From Oscillospiraceae bacterium (GTDB taxonomy: Bacteria > Bacillota_A > Clostridia > Oscillospirales > Oscillospiraceae): a stretch of 60,949 nt of DNA. The DNA is taken from NCBI GenBank assembly GCA_017537045.1, contig JAFYLN010000051.1, positions 1-60,949 of the forward strand, read 5' to 3'. A program made the translations under genes and the position numbers. Shown piece after piece: positions 7,326 through 16,632 of the stretch. Numbering within the stretch: the first letter of the stretch is position 1; every line of letters starts with the position of its first letter. The notes beneath the pieces are model-generated. The model worked only from the letters and a program-made list of their open reading frames with translations, ran no database searches and was not told the origin of the DNA.

Positions 7326-8066
7326 TTACCGGACTCTTATGGGCTCCGGAAGCCCCATGATTCGTTTTGAAATGCGGGTGCAGGCCTTGGCGGCTGCGCT
7401 GCGGGGTTTGTATTTGAGCAGAGGCAGGTTAAAGGTTGCCGCCAGCGTCACATTGGGGTCTTCCGGAATGATACCCAGAAGCGGAAGTCCAGCAGCATCC
7501 ATAATATCATCAACGGTCAACTCCATGGCCTTAAAGAGCTTCGGCTGGATGCGGTTGACCACCAGACGGACATTGGTTTTGCCCATCAGCTCCAGAACCT
7601 GCGCTGTTCTTGCGGCATCGCGCAGGGCGGCGGGGCCGGGACCTGTCACGAGGATGCAGCGGTCAGCAAAAGCAGCAGCAAGCTTGAAGCCTGCTTCTAC
7701 ACCGGCCGGTGCATCCAGAAAAATGTAATCATAGCAGCTGCGGGCAGCGGTCAAAAATGAGCCGAAGTGTTCCGTGCTGATGCGCTCAGGCGGACAGTTC
7801 ATGGGTGCGGTCAGAAAATGCAGCGAAGGGAACTGTGGATGAACCGTTACATGGCTGAGGGAATAACCACCCTCGCAGACATCCAGAAAGGACAGGGGGC
7901 AGTGATCGGAAAGACCAAGGGAAATATCCAGGTTCCGAAGTCCCACATCGCAGTCGATGCACAGCACACGCTTTCCTGCAAGGGCAAGCGCTACGGAAAT
8001 TCCGGCTGTGACCGAGGTTTTTCCGGTTCCGCCTTTTCCGGAGGCAACTGCGATCAATTCACCCAC
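7326..8066 (-). CDS. minD: Septum site-determining ATPase MinD
   Basis: 246-residue ParA/MinD ATPase that positions the division site at the membrane. It has a deviant Walker A KGGTGKTS (11-18), CDVGLRNLD, the FLDAPAG Walker B-like segment, and a short amphipathic C-terminus (ISKRIMGLPEPIRVR) suited to membrane binding. The GTG start has GGGGGAG 7 nt upstream. No minC or minE lies beside it, and the next gene on the strand is the MgsA-like one 21 nt away, probably co-transcribed. Confidence 0.88.
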   Translation of the reverse strand: MGELIAVASGKGGTGKTSVTAGISVALALAGKRVLCIDCDVGLRNLDISLGLSDHCPLSFLDVCEGGYSLSHVTVHPQFPSLHFLTAPMNCPPERISTEHFGSFLTAARSCYDYIFLDAPAGVEAGFKLAAAFADRCILVTGPGPAALRDAARTAQVLELMGKTNVRLVVNRIQPKLFKAMELTVDDIMDAAGLPLLGIIPEDPNVTLAATFNLPLLKYKPRSAAAKACTRISKRIMGLPEPIRVR

Positions 8067-8235
8067 TTACAGACTCCCCCAAAATTAATCTTGTGTTCAT
8101 TATAAAGGGATATCGCACAAAAAGCAAGAGCAAATCCAGTATTTTCCAAAGAAATTTCATCACAATAACCAAAATTTTTTTGAATCCGGCGAGGGTGTCG
8201 TGCAAATCTCCTGCCAATACGCCCGGAAGAAAACC

Positions 8236-8264
8236 TTGCTTTTTCGTTTCCGATGCAGTATAAT
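8236..8264 (+). promoter_or_regulatory. Promoter of the DUF1292 gene
   Basis: TTGCTT, 17-nt spacer, TATAAT; the start codon lies 43 nt downstream. Confidence 0.8.
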
Positions 8265-8307
8265 CCACTCAAGCTGAAGCAAACACGACTGAAAAGGAGT
8301 ACATATT

Positions 8308-8601
8308 ATGGAAAACGAAAACCTGATCCCTGAAGAAGAGGAAAGCAGCATCCTGACCCTGACCGACGAGAAGGGCGTTGACACGGATTTTGAATATCTC
8401 GACTGCATCGAGTACAAGGGCAAGGAGTATCTGGTTCTGATGCCCGTGGAGTCTGTGGAGACCGAGATCGTCATTCTGGAGATCGAGCCCGTGGACGAGG
8501 AGAACGAGAACTACCTGGCCGTGGAGGATGAAAAGACCCTGAATGCCGTCTATGGCATCTTCAAGGAAAAGTATAAGGATGTTCTGACTTTCGAAGACTG
8601 A
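8308..8601 (+). CDS. DUF1292 family acidic protein
   Basis: 97 residues and very acidic, with the DUF1292 pattern: LTDEKGVDTDFEYLDCIEYK, GKEYLVLMPVE, and the C-terminal LNAVYGIFKEKYKDVLTFED. The family (YrzB-like) is common in Clostridia, cytoplasmic and of unknown function. Good SD AAGGAG. It is monocistronic between its own promoter and a terminator. Confidence 0.85.
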   Translation: MENENLIPEEEESSILTLTDEKGVDTDFEYLDCIEYKGKEYLVLMPVESVETEIVILEIEPVDEENENYLAVEDEKTLNAVYGIFKEKYKDVLTFED

Positions 8602-8662
8602 GCAGGCGGGAAATCGAAATCCTGCCGCGCCCTACGCAATCAGGAAAAGTACAATTTATGCA

Positions 8663-8696
8663 GCGCGCCGCGTTTTGCGGCGCTTTGTCATTTTTT
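8663..8696 (+). terminator. Terminator between DUF1292 gene and ftsH
   Basis: GCGCCGC GTTTT GCGGCGC hairpin followed by TTTGTCATTTTTT. Confidence 0.75.
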
Positions 8697-8741
8697 GCCG
8701 CAAATTCACAGAAAATTTACCCCCGTGTTCAAGAATCTTCA

Positions 8742-8770
8742 TTGCGGACAGGAAGAAAATGTGATATGAT
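8742..8770 (+). promoter_or_regulatory. ftsH promoter
   Basis: TTGCGG, 17-nt spacer, TATGAT, 36 nt before the ftsH start; SD AAGGAGG follows. Confidence 0.7.
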
Positions 8771-8806
8771 GGGCAAAATGAAGTAAAACGTAAGGAGGCG
8801 GTCATT

Positions 8807-10732
8807 ATGGAACCGAATCGCAACGATTCCGGGAACAACGGCCCCAGAAGAGGTTCAGAGAACAAGAACCCGAAAAACGGTCTTTGGGTCAAGCTGCTGA
8901 TCGCAGTGGCAGCGGTGTTTGCCATCAGCAGCATCTATAATGCGATCAACAACAGCCAGTATAACCAGACCACATGGTCTGACTTCCGCGCATCCATGGC
9001 TGCGCATGAAATCGAGGAAGCTGAAATCCACTACGACCGGATCATCTATCTGACCCGGGAAGAGGCGCAAAAGCCGGCATCCCAGCAGAAGGCCTGCTTC
9101 ACAGGCCTGCCCACCACCTATGACCAGATGGAACTGGCCGATGAACTGATCGCGCAGGGTGCCGAGATCGTGGATCGGAAGATTGTGGAAGATAATTCCG
9201 GTATTATGATGATCCTCAGCTATGCTCTGATGATCGGCGGCATGTTCCTGATCACCAACATGTTCGCCAAGCGCATGGGCGGTGACGGCAGCGGTATGAT
9301 GGGCGGCTTTGGAAAATCCAAGGCCAAGGTCTACATGGAAAAGCAGACCGGCGTAACCTTCAAGGATGTGGCCGGCCAGGACGAAGCAAAGGAATCCCTG
9401 CAGGAAATTATCGATTTTCTGCATAACCCCGGTAAATACACGGAGATCGGTGCCAAGCTCCCCAAGGGTGCGCTGCTGGTGGGTTCTCCCGGCACCGGTA
9501 AGACACTCCTTGCCAAGGCCGTGGCAGGTGAAGCCGATGTGCCCTTCTTCTCCATTTCCGGCTCTGATTTTGTGGAAATGTTCGTTGGCATGGGTGCCAG
9601 CCGTGTCCGCGATCTGTTCAAGGAAGCAGCCAAGGTTGCTCCCTGTATCATTTTTATCGACGAAATTGATGCGGTCGGCCGTGCCCGCGATACCCGCTTC
9701 GGCGGCAATTCCGAACATGAGCAGACCCTGAACCAGCTGCTGAACGAAATTGACGGCTTCGAACCCACCAAGGGCATCGTTTGCCTGGCAGCCACCAACC
9801 GTCCTGAGATTCTGGACAAGGCACTGCTGCGCCCCGGCCGTTTTGACCGCCGGATCATCGTGGACCGTCCTAACCTGCAGGGTAGACTGGACACCCTGAA
9901 GGTTCACACCCGCAAGATCAAACTGGCAGAGGATGTAGATCTGCGCAAGATTGCGCAGGCAACCGCCGGTGCAGTCGGTGCCGACCTTGCAAACCTTGTC
10001 AATGAAGCTGCGCTGCGAGCTGTCCGCAAAGGACGCAAACTGGTCAATCAGGAAGATCTGCTGGTCTCCTTTGAGACCGTCATAGCAGGCACCGAGAAGA
10101 AGAATACTGTGCTGACCGATATGGAAAAGCGTCTGGTTGCTTACCATGAAGTGGGTCATGCGCTGGTTGCAGCGCTGGAGAAGCATTCACAGCCTGTTTC
10201 CAAAATCACCATCGTGCCCCATACCTCCGGCGCACTGGGCTACACCATGCAGATGCCCGAGGAGGAGAAGTTCCTCTCCACCGCCGATGAGCTGCGCACC
10301 GAGCTGAAGACCCTGCTGGGCGGCCGCGCCGCCGAGGGCGTGGTGTTCGGTGTCAAGACCACCGGTGCATCCAATGATATTCAGCGGGCAACAGCTCTGG
10401 CTCGCAATATGGTTGCCCTCTACGGCATGAGTGAGGAGCTGGGTCTCATGGCACCTGCCACGGTGCAGGGCCAGTATCTGGACGGCCAGGCATACCTCGA
10501 CTGCTCTCAGGAGACCTCTGCCAAGGTGGATGCCGCAGTGCAGAAGCTGCTGGACACCAGCTATGCCGACACGGTCAAGCTGCTGACGGAAAACCGCAAG
10601 CTGCTGGATGAGATCTCTGAGTACCTGCTGGTTAAGGAGACCATCACCGGCGATGAGCTGATGGCCTATGTCAATGCAGACAGCAAGCAGCTTCCCGAAG
10701 CTGCCGAAACCGAAGAAACAGGCGAAGCATAA
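8807..10732 (+). CDS. ftsH: ATP-dependent zinc metalloprotease FtsH
   Basis: 641-residue membrane-bound AAA+ protease that degrades misfolded and regulatory membrane or cytosolic proteins as a hexamer. Order: cytoplasmic tail, TM1 (about 26-45), extracytoplasmic domain, TM2 (about 133-151), AAA module with Walker A GSPGTGKT (226-233), Walker B IIFIDEID (281-288) and second region of homology (LAATNRPEILDKALLRPGRF), then the zinc site HEVGH (447-451). Length is normal. It has its own promoter and is followed by a hairpin before tcdA. Confidence 0.96.
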   Translation: MEPNRNDSGNNGPRRGSENKNPKNGLWVKLLIAVAAVFAISSIYNAINNSQYNQTTWSDFRASMAAHEIEEAEIHYDRIIYLTREEAQKPASQQKACFTGLPTTYDQMELADELIAQGAEIVDRKIVEDNSGIMMILSYALMIGGMFLITNMFAKRMGGDGSGMMGGFGKSKAKVYMEKQTGVTFKDVAGQDEAKESLQEIIDFLHNPGKYTEIGAKLPKGALLVGSPGTGKTLLAKAVAGEADVPFFSISGSDFVEMFVGMGASRVRDLFKEAAKVAPCIIFIDEIDAVGRARDTRFGGNSEHEQTLNQLLNEIDGFEPTKGIVCLAATNRPEILDKALLRPGRFDRRIIVDRPNLQGRLDTLKVHTRKIKLAEDVDLRKIAQATAGAVGADLANLVNEAALRAVRKGRKLVNQEDLLVSFETVIAGTEKKNTVLTDMEKRLVAYHEVGHALVAALEKHSQPVSKITIVPHTSGALGYTMQMPEEEKFLSTADELRTELKTLLGGRAAEGVVFGVKTTGASNDIQRATALARNMVALYGMSEELGLMAPATVQGQYLDGQAYLDCSQETSAKVDAAVQKLLDTSYADTVKLLTENRKLLDEISEYLLVKETITGDELMAYVNADSKQLPEAAETEETGEA

Positions 10733-10737
10733 CAACC

Positions 10738-10770
10738 AAGGCACTGTGAGACCCACAGTGCCTTGCCTTT
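10738..10770 (+). terminator. Hairpin after ftsH
   Basis: AAGGCACTGTG / CACAGTGCCTT stem followed by GCCTTTATAGG. The T-tract is short, so read-through into tcdA is likely. Confidence 0.6.
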
Positions 10771-10784
10771 ATAGGAGATTTTTT

Positions 10785-11507
10785 ATGATCGAAGCGTTTT
10801 CCAGAACGGAAATTTTGCTGGGTGAAGCGGCTATGGAGCGGCTGTATAACGCCCGGGTGGCGGTCTTCGGTGTTGGCGGCGTTGGCGGCTATACCGTGGA
10901 AGCGCTGGCGCGCTGTGGCGTGGGGCAGCTGGACCTGTGTGACAGCGATACCATCAGCGTTTCAAACATCAACCGCCAGATCCTGGCGACCTGCTCCACC
11001 GTGGGACAGCTGAAAGTTGAGGTGGCAAAGCAACGGATCACGGACATCAATCCCGATTGCGTGGTGCGCACCTATCCGTTTTTCTATTTGCCGGATACGG
11101 CGGACCGGTTTGATTTTACGGCCTACGATTATATTGTCGACTGCATCGACACCGTGACCGGAAAGCTGGCACTTGTGGAGCGGGCACATGCGGCGGGGAC
11201 ACCCATCATCTGCTCCATGGGAACAGGAAATAAGCTGGATCCTGCGGCCTTTCAGGTGGCGGATATTTCCAAGACCTCCATGTGTCCTCTGGCGCGGATT
11301 ATGCGCAAGGAACTGAAAAAACGGGGTATCAACCATGTGAAAGTGGTCTACTCTCAGGAAGAAGCCCTGACCCCCGCCGTTGACAAGGAGGAACTGGAAC
11401 GCACCGGTAAGCGGCAGATCCCCGGCTCCACGGCTTTTGTCCCCGGTGCGGCAGGTCTGATCCTCGCCGGTGAAGTCATCCGCGACCTGATCCAAACAGC
11501 GCGGTAA
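10785..11507 (+). CDS. tcdA: tRNA threonylcarbamoyladenosine dehydratase
   Basis: 240-residue E1-like ThiF-fold ATPase of the TcdA/CsdL family, which cyclises t6A37 to ct6A in tRNAs. Seen: nucleotide-binding VAVFGVGGVGGYTVEALARC (residues 24-43), CDSDTISVSNINRQ, DCIDTVTGKLALVE, and the C-terminal PGSTAFVPGAAGL. The start is the ATG after TAGGAGATTTTTT; the frame upstream is non-coding. The stop codon TAA coincides with the first bases of repeat R3. Confidence 0.9.
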   Translation: MIEAFSRTEILLGEAAMERLYNARVAVFGVGGVGGYTVEALARCGVGQLDLCDSDTISVSNINRQILATCSTVGQLKVEVAKQRITDINPDCVVRTYPFFYLPDTADRFDFTAYDYIVDCIDTVTGKLALVERAHAAGTPIICSMGTGNKLDPAAFQVADISKTSMCPLARIMRKELKKRGINHVKVVYSQEEALTPAVDKEELERTGKRQIPGSTAFVPGAAGLILAGEVIRDLIQTAR

Positions 11508-11745
11508 AGTGATGTTTATTGTGCTGTGTGCCGTGGATAACGTAGGGGCGGCTACCAGCCGCCCGCGCAGAGAAATGCCGCAAATTCGCCGAAAACCAAT
11601 GCGAATACGTTAAATTCTACCGCACGGGCGTGTTGCAGAGCGCAGCGAATAAAAACAGGTCGATTGCCGGTGGCAATCGCACAATAATTCATGGATCGCC
11701 GCCCCTACATTCATAATCGGAACGGAACGATAAACTGAAATTTGA
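11506..11745. repeat. MITE-like composite intergenic repeat, copy R3
   Basis: Left end AAGTGATGTTTATTGTGCTG overlaps the tcdA stop, and the right end is AACGATAAACTGAAATTTGA. The interior has the GTAGGGGCGGCTACCAGCCG module closing with GATCGCCGCCCCTACA. It resembles R1 inverted (both contain a CGATTGCCGGTGGCAATCG-type palindrome). Confidence 0.8.
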
Positions 11746-11759
11746 ATCACCAAATATCG

Positions 11760-11785
11760 ACACCCCCGAGTGAACTCGGGGGTGT
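11760..11785 (-). terminator. Terminator hairpin between converging tcdA/R3 and the DUF975 gene
   Basis: Perfect stem ACACCCCCGAG / CTCGGGGGTGT with TGAA loop, 7 nt beyond the DUF975 stop. It can serve both strands, though the T-tracts are short. Confidence 0.7.
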
Positions 11786-11791
11786 TTGGTA

Positions 11792-12811
11792 TCAATATTG
11801 ATCTTTCCATGGGACATTGGCAGGTGCAGCGGGCTTTACACCGGCTCTTTCCTGCAAAGACTGCAGCAGTGTTTCGTAAGCAACGGCATAAGTCACGGCC
11901 ACGCGGTTCATAAAGAAATAATATATGGTGGCCTGCAGCATAAGAGAGAGAATCAGGAACACAAAATAACTGGCGGTGGGAGACCAGGGCAGCGCAATGC
12001 CCAGCCGTGCCAGCAGCACATCGCCATAGCAGACCGCCATGGCAAGCACCTGCAGCGCATAGAACCACCACAGGCTCAGATCCAGCTTCAGCAGCGCAAA
12101 GCGGTTGCGATGCATCAGCGTGCGGCTCTGGTGCATGGCAAGCAGGGCGCGTGGGCGGCTCTGATCGAGCAGACAGTAGGGAACCATCCGGTAACGGTAA
12201 TACATGGGGATAAAAACCAGAAGGAAAAGCACGGCAAAAATCCACACGGCAGGCATGATCGCATCCGTTGCAGCCAGCATGGTAGCCTCGTCCAGTGTGA
12301 TCGTGCCGCTCAGGGCAGAGGCCGATGCAATCATCGGTGTCATCAGCTCCTGAAAGGCTGCGGAAGATGGCAGCATGAGGAAAATGTAAACGCTCAGATA
12401 CAGGCTTATCAGACACACACCGGCATACAGAAAGCCCTGCAGCATCACGGTACGCAGAAAGGGGAAGAAGCGGCGGAAGCCGCCGAATAAGGTGTCCCGG
12501 GTCACAGTTTCCTTGCGGTAGACACGCATTGCCACATCGCAGTAGCCAATTTCCAACCCCAGCAGAACCAGCGTCTGAACGATGGGCAGCAAGGTCTGGA
12601 GGGTGGACAGCATGGAGCGCAGTCCCATATTGCTCAAACCACCGGTGTTTTCAATCCGGTCGCTGAGTAGAACAGAAATACCCGAGGCAGCCAGTGACAG
12701 GATGCTGATGATGCCAAGATAGATCAGCACGATCTGCTTCAGATCCCCTCTGGCATTTGCAAGCGCCTGACCGGCGGCGTGATGCATGTTGCGACGGTCA
12801 CGAATATTCAT
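11792..12811 (-). CDS. DUF975 family multi-pass membrane protein
   Basis: 339 residues with about six hydrophobic segments (e.g. IVLIYLGIISILSLAASGIS, FLYAGVCLISLYLSVYIFLM, IFAVLFLLVFIPMYY). The N-terminus MNIRDRRNMHHAAGQALANA is typical of DUF975 integral membrane proteins, whose function is unknown. The start has the strong SD GAAGGAGG. It is transcribed divergently from the XRE/TPR regulator, which may control it through the 12.8-12.95 kb intergenic region. Confidence 0.8.
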   Translation of the reverse strand: MNIRDRRNMHHAAGQALANARGDLKQIVLIYLGIISILSLAASGISVLLSDRIENTGGLSNMGLRSMLSTLQTLLPIVQTLVLLGLEIGYCDVAMRVYRKETVTRDTLFGGFRRFFPFLRTVMLQGFLYAGVCLISLYLSVYIFLMLPSSAAFQELMTPMIASASALSGTITLDEATMLAATDAIMPAVWIFAVLFLLVFIPMYYRYRMVPYCLLDQSRPRALLAMHQSRTLMHRNRFALLKLDLSLWWFYALQVLAMAVCYGDVLLARLGIALPWSPTASYFVFLILSLMLQATIYYFFMNRVAVTYAVAYETLLQSLQERAGVKPAAPANVPWKDQY

Positions 12812-12887
12812 GATACGCCTCCTTCATGAAAGTACTTTTGTTATAAACCAAATGCGGCAAAATAGCAAATGAATTTTTTTGTAACGG

Positions 12888-12936
12888 TGGAAAAAACCAT
12901 AGAATTATGCTACAATAGGGTAAATTTCACTTACCC
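12888..12936 (+). promoter_or_regulatory. Promoter and operator-like palindrome of the XRE/TPR gene
   Basis: TGGAAA, 17-nt spacer, TACAAT (12911-12916), followed at once by the inverted repeat GGGTAA-N7-TTACCC (12918-12936). This would overlap the transcription start and is a plausible autoregulatory site. Confidence 0.55.
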
Positions 12937-12950
12937 GGAGGGAAAGGAAT

Positions 12951-13772
12951 ATGACACTGGGCGAAAAAATCAGGCAGGCGCGGTTGGAAGCGGGGCTTTC
13001 CCAGCGCCAGCTTTGCGGCGGGGAAGTGACCCGCAACATGCTCTCGCAAATAGAAAATGGAGCTGCAAAGCCTTCTATGGCGACCCTTGCCTATTTTGCT
13101 TCCCGTCTGGGAAAAACGGTGAGTTTCTTTCTGGAGGAAGAGGTGGTGTGCTCGCCCAATCAGGAGCTGATGAAACGAGCCCGCGATGCAGTGCTTGCCG
13201 GCAAGGGGCAGGAAGCGGCGGAAGTTCTGGCAGACTACTGCTACCCAGACCCTGTTTTTGATGCGGAAGCCACACTCCTTCGCCGTCTTGCGGCATTACA
13301 GCGGGCAGAAGAGGCACTGAAAAAGGGACAGGCGGCTTATGCAGCCGAAATTCTGGAAGAACTGAATATTTTGCAGGACGGCTATTGCGCGGCACATCTG
13401 GAACACCAAAGGCTGCTTTTGCTGGCAAAAGCACGGCCGCAGCTGCGCCGTGAAATATGCCGTTGCCTGCCGTCCATCGATGAAGAGTTGATTTTACGGG
13501 CGCGGGATGCACTGGACAGGGGCGCATTTGACCGTTGCACAGCACTGCTGGAAGCGGCACAGGATCAGGATGCAGCAGCGTGGAACTTTTTGCGTGGTGA
13601 GTTGCATCTGACCAGGGAGCAGTATGTGGAAGCGGCAGCATGCTACCGCAGGGCAGAACCTGCTTTTCCTGAAAAATGTGCGCCCCGGCTGGAACGGTGC
13701 TACCGGGAGTTGGGAGATTTCAAACAGGCCTATTTTTACGCCTGCAAACAGCGCAATCAAATTGATGTTTAA
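12951..13772 (+). CDS. XRE-type HTH regulator with TPR-like C-terminal region
   Basis: 273 residues. N-terminal XRE helix-turn-helix (GEKIRQARLEAGLSQRQLCG, residues 4-23, and NMLSQIENGAAKPSMATLAY). The remainder is helical repeats resembling TPRs (ALKKGQAAYAAEILEELNIL, EQYVEAAACYRRAEPAFPEK). This is the architecture of peptide- or ligand-sensing regulators of the Rgg/PlcR kind, but no pheromone gene is evident. SD GGAGGGAAAGG. The last residues, QIDV, and the stop are supplied by repeat remnant R4, so the native C-terminus may have been altered. Confidence 0.75.
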   Translation: MTLGEKIRQARLEAGLSQRQLCGGEVTRNMLSQIENGAAKPSMATLAYFASRLGKTVSFFLEEEVVCSPNQELMKRARDAVLAGKGQEAAEVLADYCYPDPVFDAEATLLRRLAALQRAEEALKKGQAAYAAEILEELNILQDGYCAAHLEHQRLLLLAKARPQLRREICRCLPSIDEELILRARDALDRGAFDRCTALLEAAQDQDAAAWNFLRGELHLTREQYVEAAACYRRAEPAFPEKCAPRLERCYRELGDFKQAYFYACKQRNQIDV

Positions 13773-13793
13773 CATGCTGTTATGAATTTGAAT
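13759..13793. repeat. Minimal remnant of the MITE-like repeat, copy R4
   Basis: Contains AAATTGATGTTTAACATGCT and then directly GAATTTGAA. This is the two family ends joined without an interior, and it provides the stop codon of the upstream gene. Confidence 0.6.
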
Positions 13794-13806
13794 CACATGC
13801 AAAGAA

Positions 13807-13832
13807 GCGGGCGTGCCAACCGGCACGCCCGC
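13807..13832. terminator. Bidirectional terminator hairpin
   Basis: Perfect 11-bp stem GCGGGCGTGCC / GGCACGCCCGC with AACC loop, between the converging XRE/TPR and capA-like genes. Confidence 0.7.
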
Positions 13833-13840
13833 AGCATTAT

Positions 13841-15247
13841 TCAGCCGACCCCCAGGCTGGGATCCAGAGAAGCGTTTTTCTCGTTGAGATAATTGGCGAT
13901 TTTGTTCAGTCCCGGTGTGACCAGCTCCATGGTTCGGTTGTAAGAATTTTTTGCATCGCTGTACTGCGAGGAAGTAAGACCGAAAGTACCCATCCAGTCA
14001 GAAACGGACTGATCCAGCGGGATGATGAAAAAGTCACGGTTTTCATCCGTCCCCTGAACCAGAATCCATGTGGGCAGAACCCGCACTGCATTGACGCGGA
14101 CGGAACCGTCGTTATACTTTGCCAGCGTGAAGCGAAGCATCACACCATCTTCACAGTAGCCGGTGGTCATGCCGATGGTATCGGCGCGCAGGTTGCCAAG
14201 AAGCGAACCGGTGGAATACAGGCAGATGGTCTTGTGGGTGGGGTCGACAGTGCTGGTCAGCAGCTCCAGCGGCTGCACCACATGGGGGTGGCTGCCGATG
14301 ATCACATCAATACCCAGATCACACAGCGTCTGCGCAATGGTGCGCTGGGTATCACTGACGATGGTGGAATATTCGTCACCCCAGTGAATGTACATCACAA
14401 TGGCATCCACGCCATCGGCGCGCATAGCGGCGATCTCACCCTCGATTTCGGTATAAAACCTGCTCAGATAATTGTAGTCAAAGGCATTGATCAGGCCGTC
14501 TGCCGCAGCATCGGTGGTCATGCCGTTAATGGTCACACTGCCACCGTCGTCCACTTCGCCGAAGGTATAGCAGACCATGCCGATCTCGATGCCGCCTACG
14601 GACTGAACCGTGTAGCGGGGTTGATCGGCGCTGCTCAGTGTGCCGAGTCCTGTAAGCCCCGACTCCTGAATGACTTCCAGTGTACGCTTCAGTCCGGCGG
14701 TGCCATAGTCATAGCTGTGGTTATTGCCGGTCAGCAGCATATCGAAGCCGGTATCTTTGGCGCAGCGGGCAATGGCATCGGGACTGTTGAAGTTGGGATA
14801 ACCGGTATACAGAAGCCCGTCCGTACCGGAAAGCGTCGTTTCCAGATTGGCAACGGCAAAATCCGCCGAGGAAACATAGGGCTTGAGATAGGAAAAGATG
14901 GGTGTAAAATCGAAGCCGTCCACCGTCTGACTGCTGCGCACGATGGGCAGGTGCATCATCACATCACCGGCGACTGCGATTTCCACACGGGCGACCTCCA
15001 TCATCTGGGAGGGATCCACATAGATGTTCTGTTCCTGTGTGGGTATATCCTGCAAAGCCACCACGGGGGAATCCTGCCATGGCAGCTGCACAACATGCTC
15101 ACCGTCAGCGAACAGGCCGAGGCAGAATGTAAACGCAGTGGCCGCACTGAAATAAATGGTCAGCGCCAACAGCACGGCACCCGCAATACGGAGCACACGC
15201 AGCACGGCCGGGTGAATGTAGGATTCGTTTCTATCTTGTTCGTTCAT
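13841..15247 (-). CDS. CapA family protein (PGA_cap metallophosphatase-like)
   Basis: 468 residues: one N-terminal TM anchor (AGAVLLALTIYFSAATAFTF), then the PGA_cap/CapA calcineurin-like fold with IAVAGDVMMH, ANLETTLSG, LLTGNNHSYDYG, VMYIHWGDEY and IIGSHPHVVQ, the metal-binding His/Asp/Asn motifs. It would act outside the membrane. CapA proteins are linked to poly-gamma-glutamate export, but many homologues lack other cap genes, as here. It lies 11 nt after alr on the same strand, so it is probably cell-envelope related. Confidence 0.88.
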   Translation of the reverse strand: MNEQDRNESYIHPAVLRVLRIAGAVLLALTIYFSAATAFTFCLGLFADGEHVVQLPWQDSPVVALQDIPTQEQNIYVDPSQMMEVARVEIAVAGDVMMHLPIVRSSQTVDGFDFTPIFSYLKPYVSSADFAVANLETTLSGTDGLLYTGYPNFNSPDAIARCAKDTGFDMLLTGNNHSYDYGTAGLKRTLEVIQESGLTGLGTLSSADQPRYTVQSVGGIEIGMVCYTFGEVDDGGSVTINGMTTDAAADGLINAFDYNYLSRFYTEIEGEIAAMRADGVDAIVMYIHWGDEYSTIVSDTQRTIAQTLCDLGIDVIIGSHPHVVQPLELLTSTVDPTHKTICLYSTGSLLGNLRADTIGMTTGYCEDGVMLRFTLAKYNDGSVRVNAVRVLPTWILVQGTDENRDFFIIPLDQSVSDWMGTFGLTSSQYSDAKNSYNRTMELVTPGLNKIANYLNEKNASLDPSLGVG

Positions 15248-15258
15248 GGGGAATCTCC

Positions 15259-16416
15259 TCAGGTGTCCAGAAGGTAGTGCACGGAGTGGACGGTCTTACC
15301 GCTGCGGCTGTAAATGCGGGGAACACGGCGGCTGATGCCGCAGACAAATTCGTAGTTAAAGCTGTCCGCTGCGGCGGCGATGGTTTCAACGGTGATCTCT
15401 TCATTTCCGCTGCGGCCGACCAGCACCACGCTGTCACCCACCTGCACGTCGGGAATGTCCGTCACATCCACCATCATCTGATCCATGCACACGCGGCCGA
15501 GACTGGGGGCTTTTCTGCCACGGATCAGCACGTGGAATTTTCCGGAAAGACTGCGGCGGTAACCGTCGGCATAGCCAACGGGAACGGTCGCCACGCAGGT
15601 TTCCTTTGTGGTGACGCAGGTGCCGCCATAGCTGATTTCCCGGCCGGCCGGCAGGGTCTTGACATGGGTCACCCGGCTGAGCCATTGCAGTGCCGGGCGG
15701 ATGGAAAGCCGGGCGGGATCCACTTCGTCACTGGGATACATGCCGTAAAGCACGATGCCGGCACGAACCATTTCATAATGCTCGTCAAAATTCATCAGTC
15801 CTGCGGAGTTGTTCAAGTGGCGGATGGGCACCTGAATACCGCGGGACACCAGCTTTTCATAAAACGCATCAAACAGCGCTTTCTGCTTCCGTGCGCGGCT
15901 CAGATCGGCGCAGTCCGCTGTTGCAAAATGGCTGAAAAGGCCTTCTGCAAAAATGCAGGGCAGTTTTGCAATTTCAGCGCAGGTGTCTGCGTCTTCATCG
16001 GTAGCCTGAAAGCCGATGCGGCTCATGCCTGTGTCCACAGCCAAATGGAATGCCGCAGTTTTTCCTGCTTTTTGAGCAGCCTTGGACAGCGCCAATGCGT
16101 CCTCATAGTGATAAATGGTGGGGCGGATCTCTGCCTGCACCAGCGTGGGAAACGCAGAAACAGGGGTGTGTCCGAGAATCAGAATGGGGTTGTAAAGACC
16201 TGCCCGCCGCAGCTCCATGGCTTCCAGAATGGAGGAAACACCGAAAAAGCTGCACTTGTCCTGCAGCAGGCGGGCAACCTGAATGGCACCGTGGCCGTAG
16301 GCATCGGCCTTGATGACCGCCATGACATCGGTACCTGCGGTACGGGCACGGATGGTATCAATGTTGGCATCAATGGTGTCCAGATTGATCTTAACGTAGG
16401 TATTGTCGAAGTTCAC
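15259..16416 (-). CDS. alr: Alanine racemase
   Basis: 385-residue fold-type III PLP enzyme supplying D-alanine for peptidoglycan. PLP-binding VIKADAYGHG with Lys36, LAVDTGMSRIGF, HLNNSAG, the catalytic Tyr in REISYGGTCV, GYADGYRRSL, and CMDQMMVDVT near the C-terminus. Length is normal. The downstream capA-like gene is probably co-transcribed. Confidence 0.95.
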   Translation of the reverse strand: MNFDNTYVKINLDTIDANIDTIRARTAGTDVMAVIKADAYGHGAIQVARLLQDKCSFFGVSSILEAMELRRAGLYNPILILGHTPVSAFPTLVQAEIRPTIYHYEDALALSKAAQKAGKTAAFHLAVDTGMSRIGFQATDEDADTCAEIAKLPCIFAEGLFSHFATADCADLSRARKQKALFDAFYEKLVSRGIQVPIRHLNNSAGLMNFDEHYEMVRAGIVLYGMYPSDEVDPARLSIRPALQWLSRVTHVKTLPAGREISYGGTCVTTKETCVATVPVGYADGYRRSLSGKFHVLIRGRKAPSLGRVCMDQMMVDVTDIPDVQVGDSVVLVGRSGNEEITVETIAAAADSFNYEFVCGISRRVPRIYSRSGKTVHSVHYLLDT

Positions 16417-16579
16417 TGAGAATCAACTCCAGATGGTAACAGATGCACCCATTTTATCATGAAAAGACAAAAATGTAAACACAGGAAAGCGGAAGATGGG
16501 AAATTGATGTTTGTCGTGCGCGCTGCAACACCCAAAAGGAGAAAACTTTACCAGCACACCAAACAGCGATTTACTTTTC
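16417..16579. other. Divergent alr/thiT intergenic region with repeat remnant
   Basis: No gene is seen. 16501-16532 carries AAATTGATGTTTGTCGTGCG, a left-end-only remnant of the MITE-like family (copy R5). The alr promoter should lie here on the minus strand, but no box is clear enough to call. Confidence 0.45.
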
Positions 16580-16608
16580 TTGACAATCCGGTAAAAAGTG
16601 TTTATAAT
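16580..16608 (+). promoter_or_regulatory. thiT promoter
   Basis: Consensus TTGACA, 17-nt spacer, TATAAT, starting just upstream of the TPP riboswitch. Confidence 0.9.
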
Positions 16609-16632
16609 AAATCCAGATCGCAAAGCAAATAA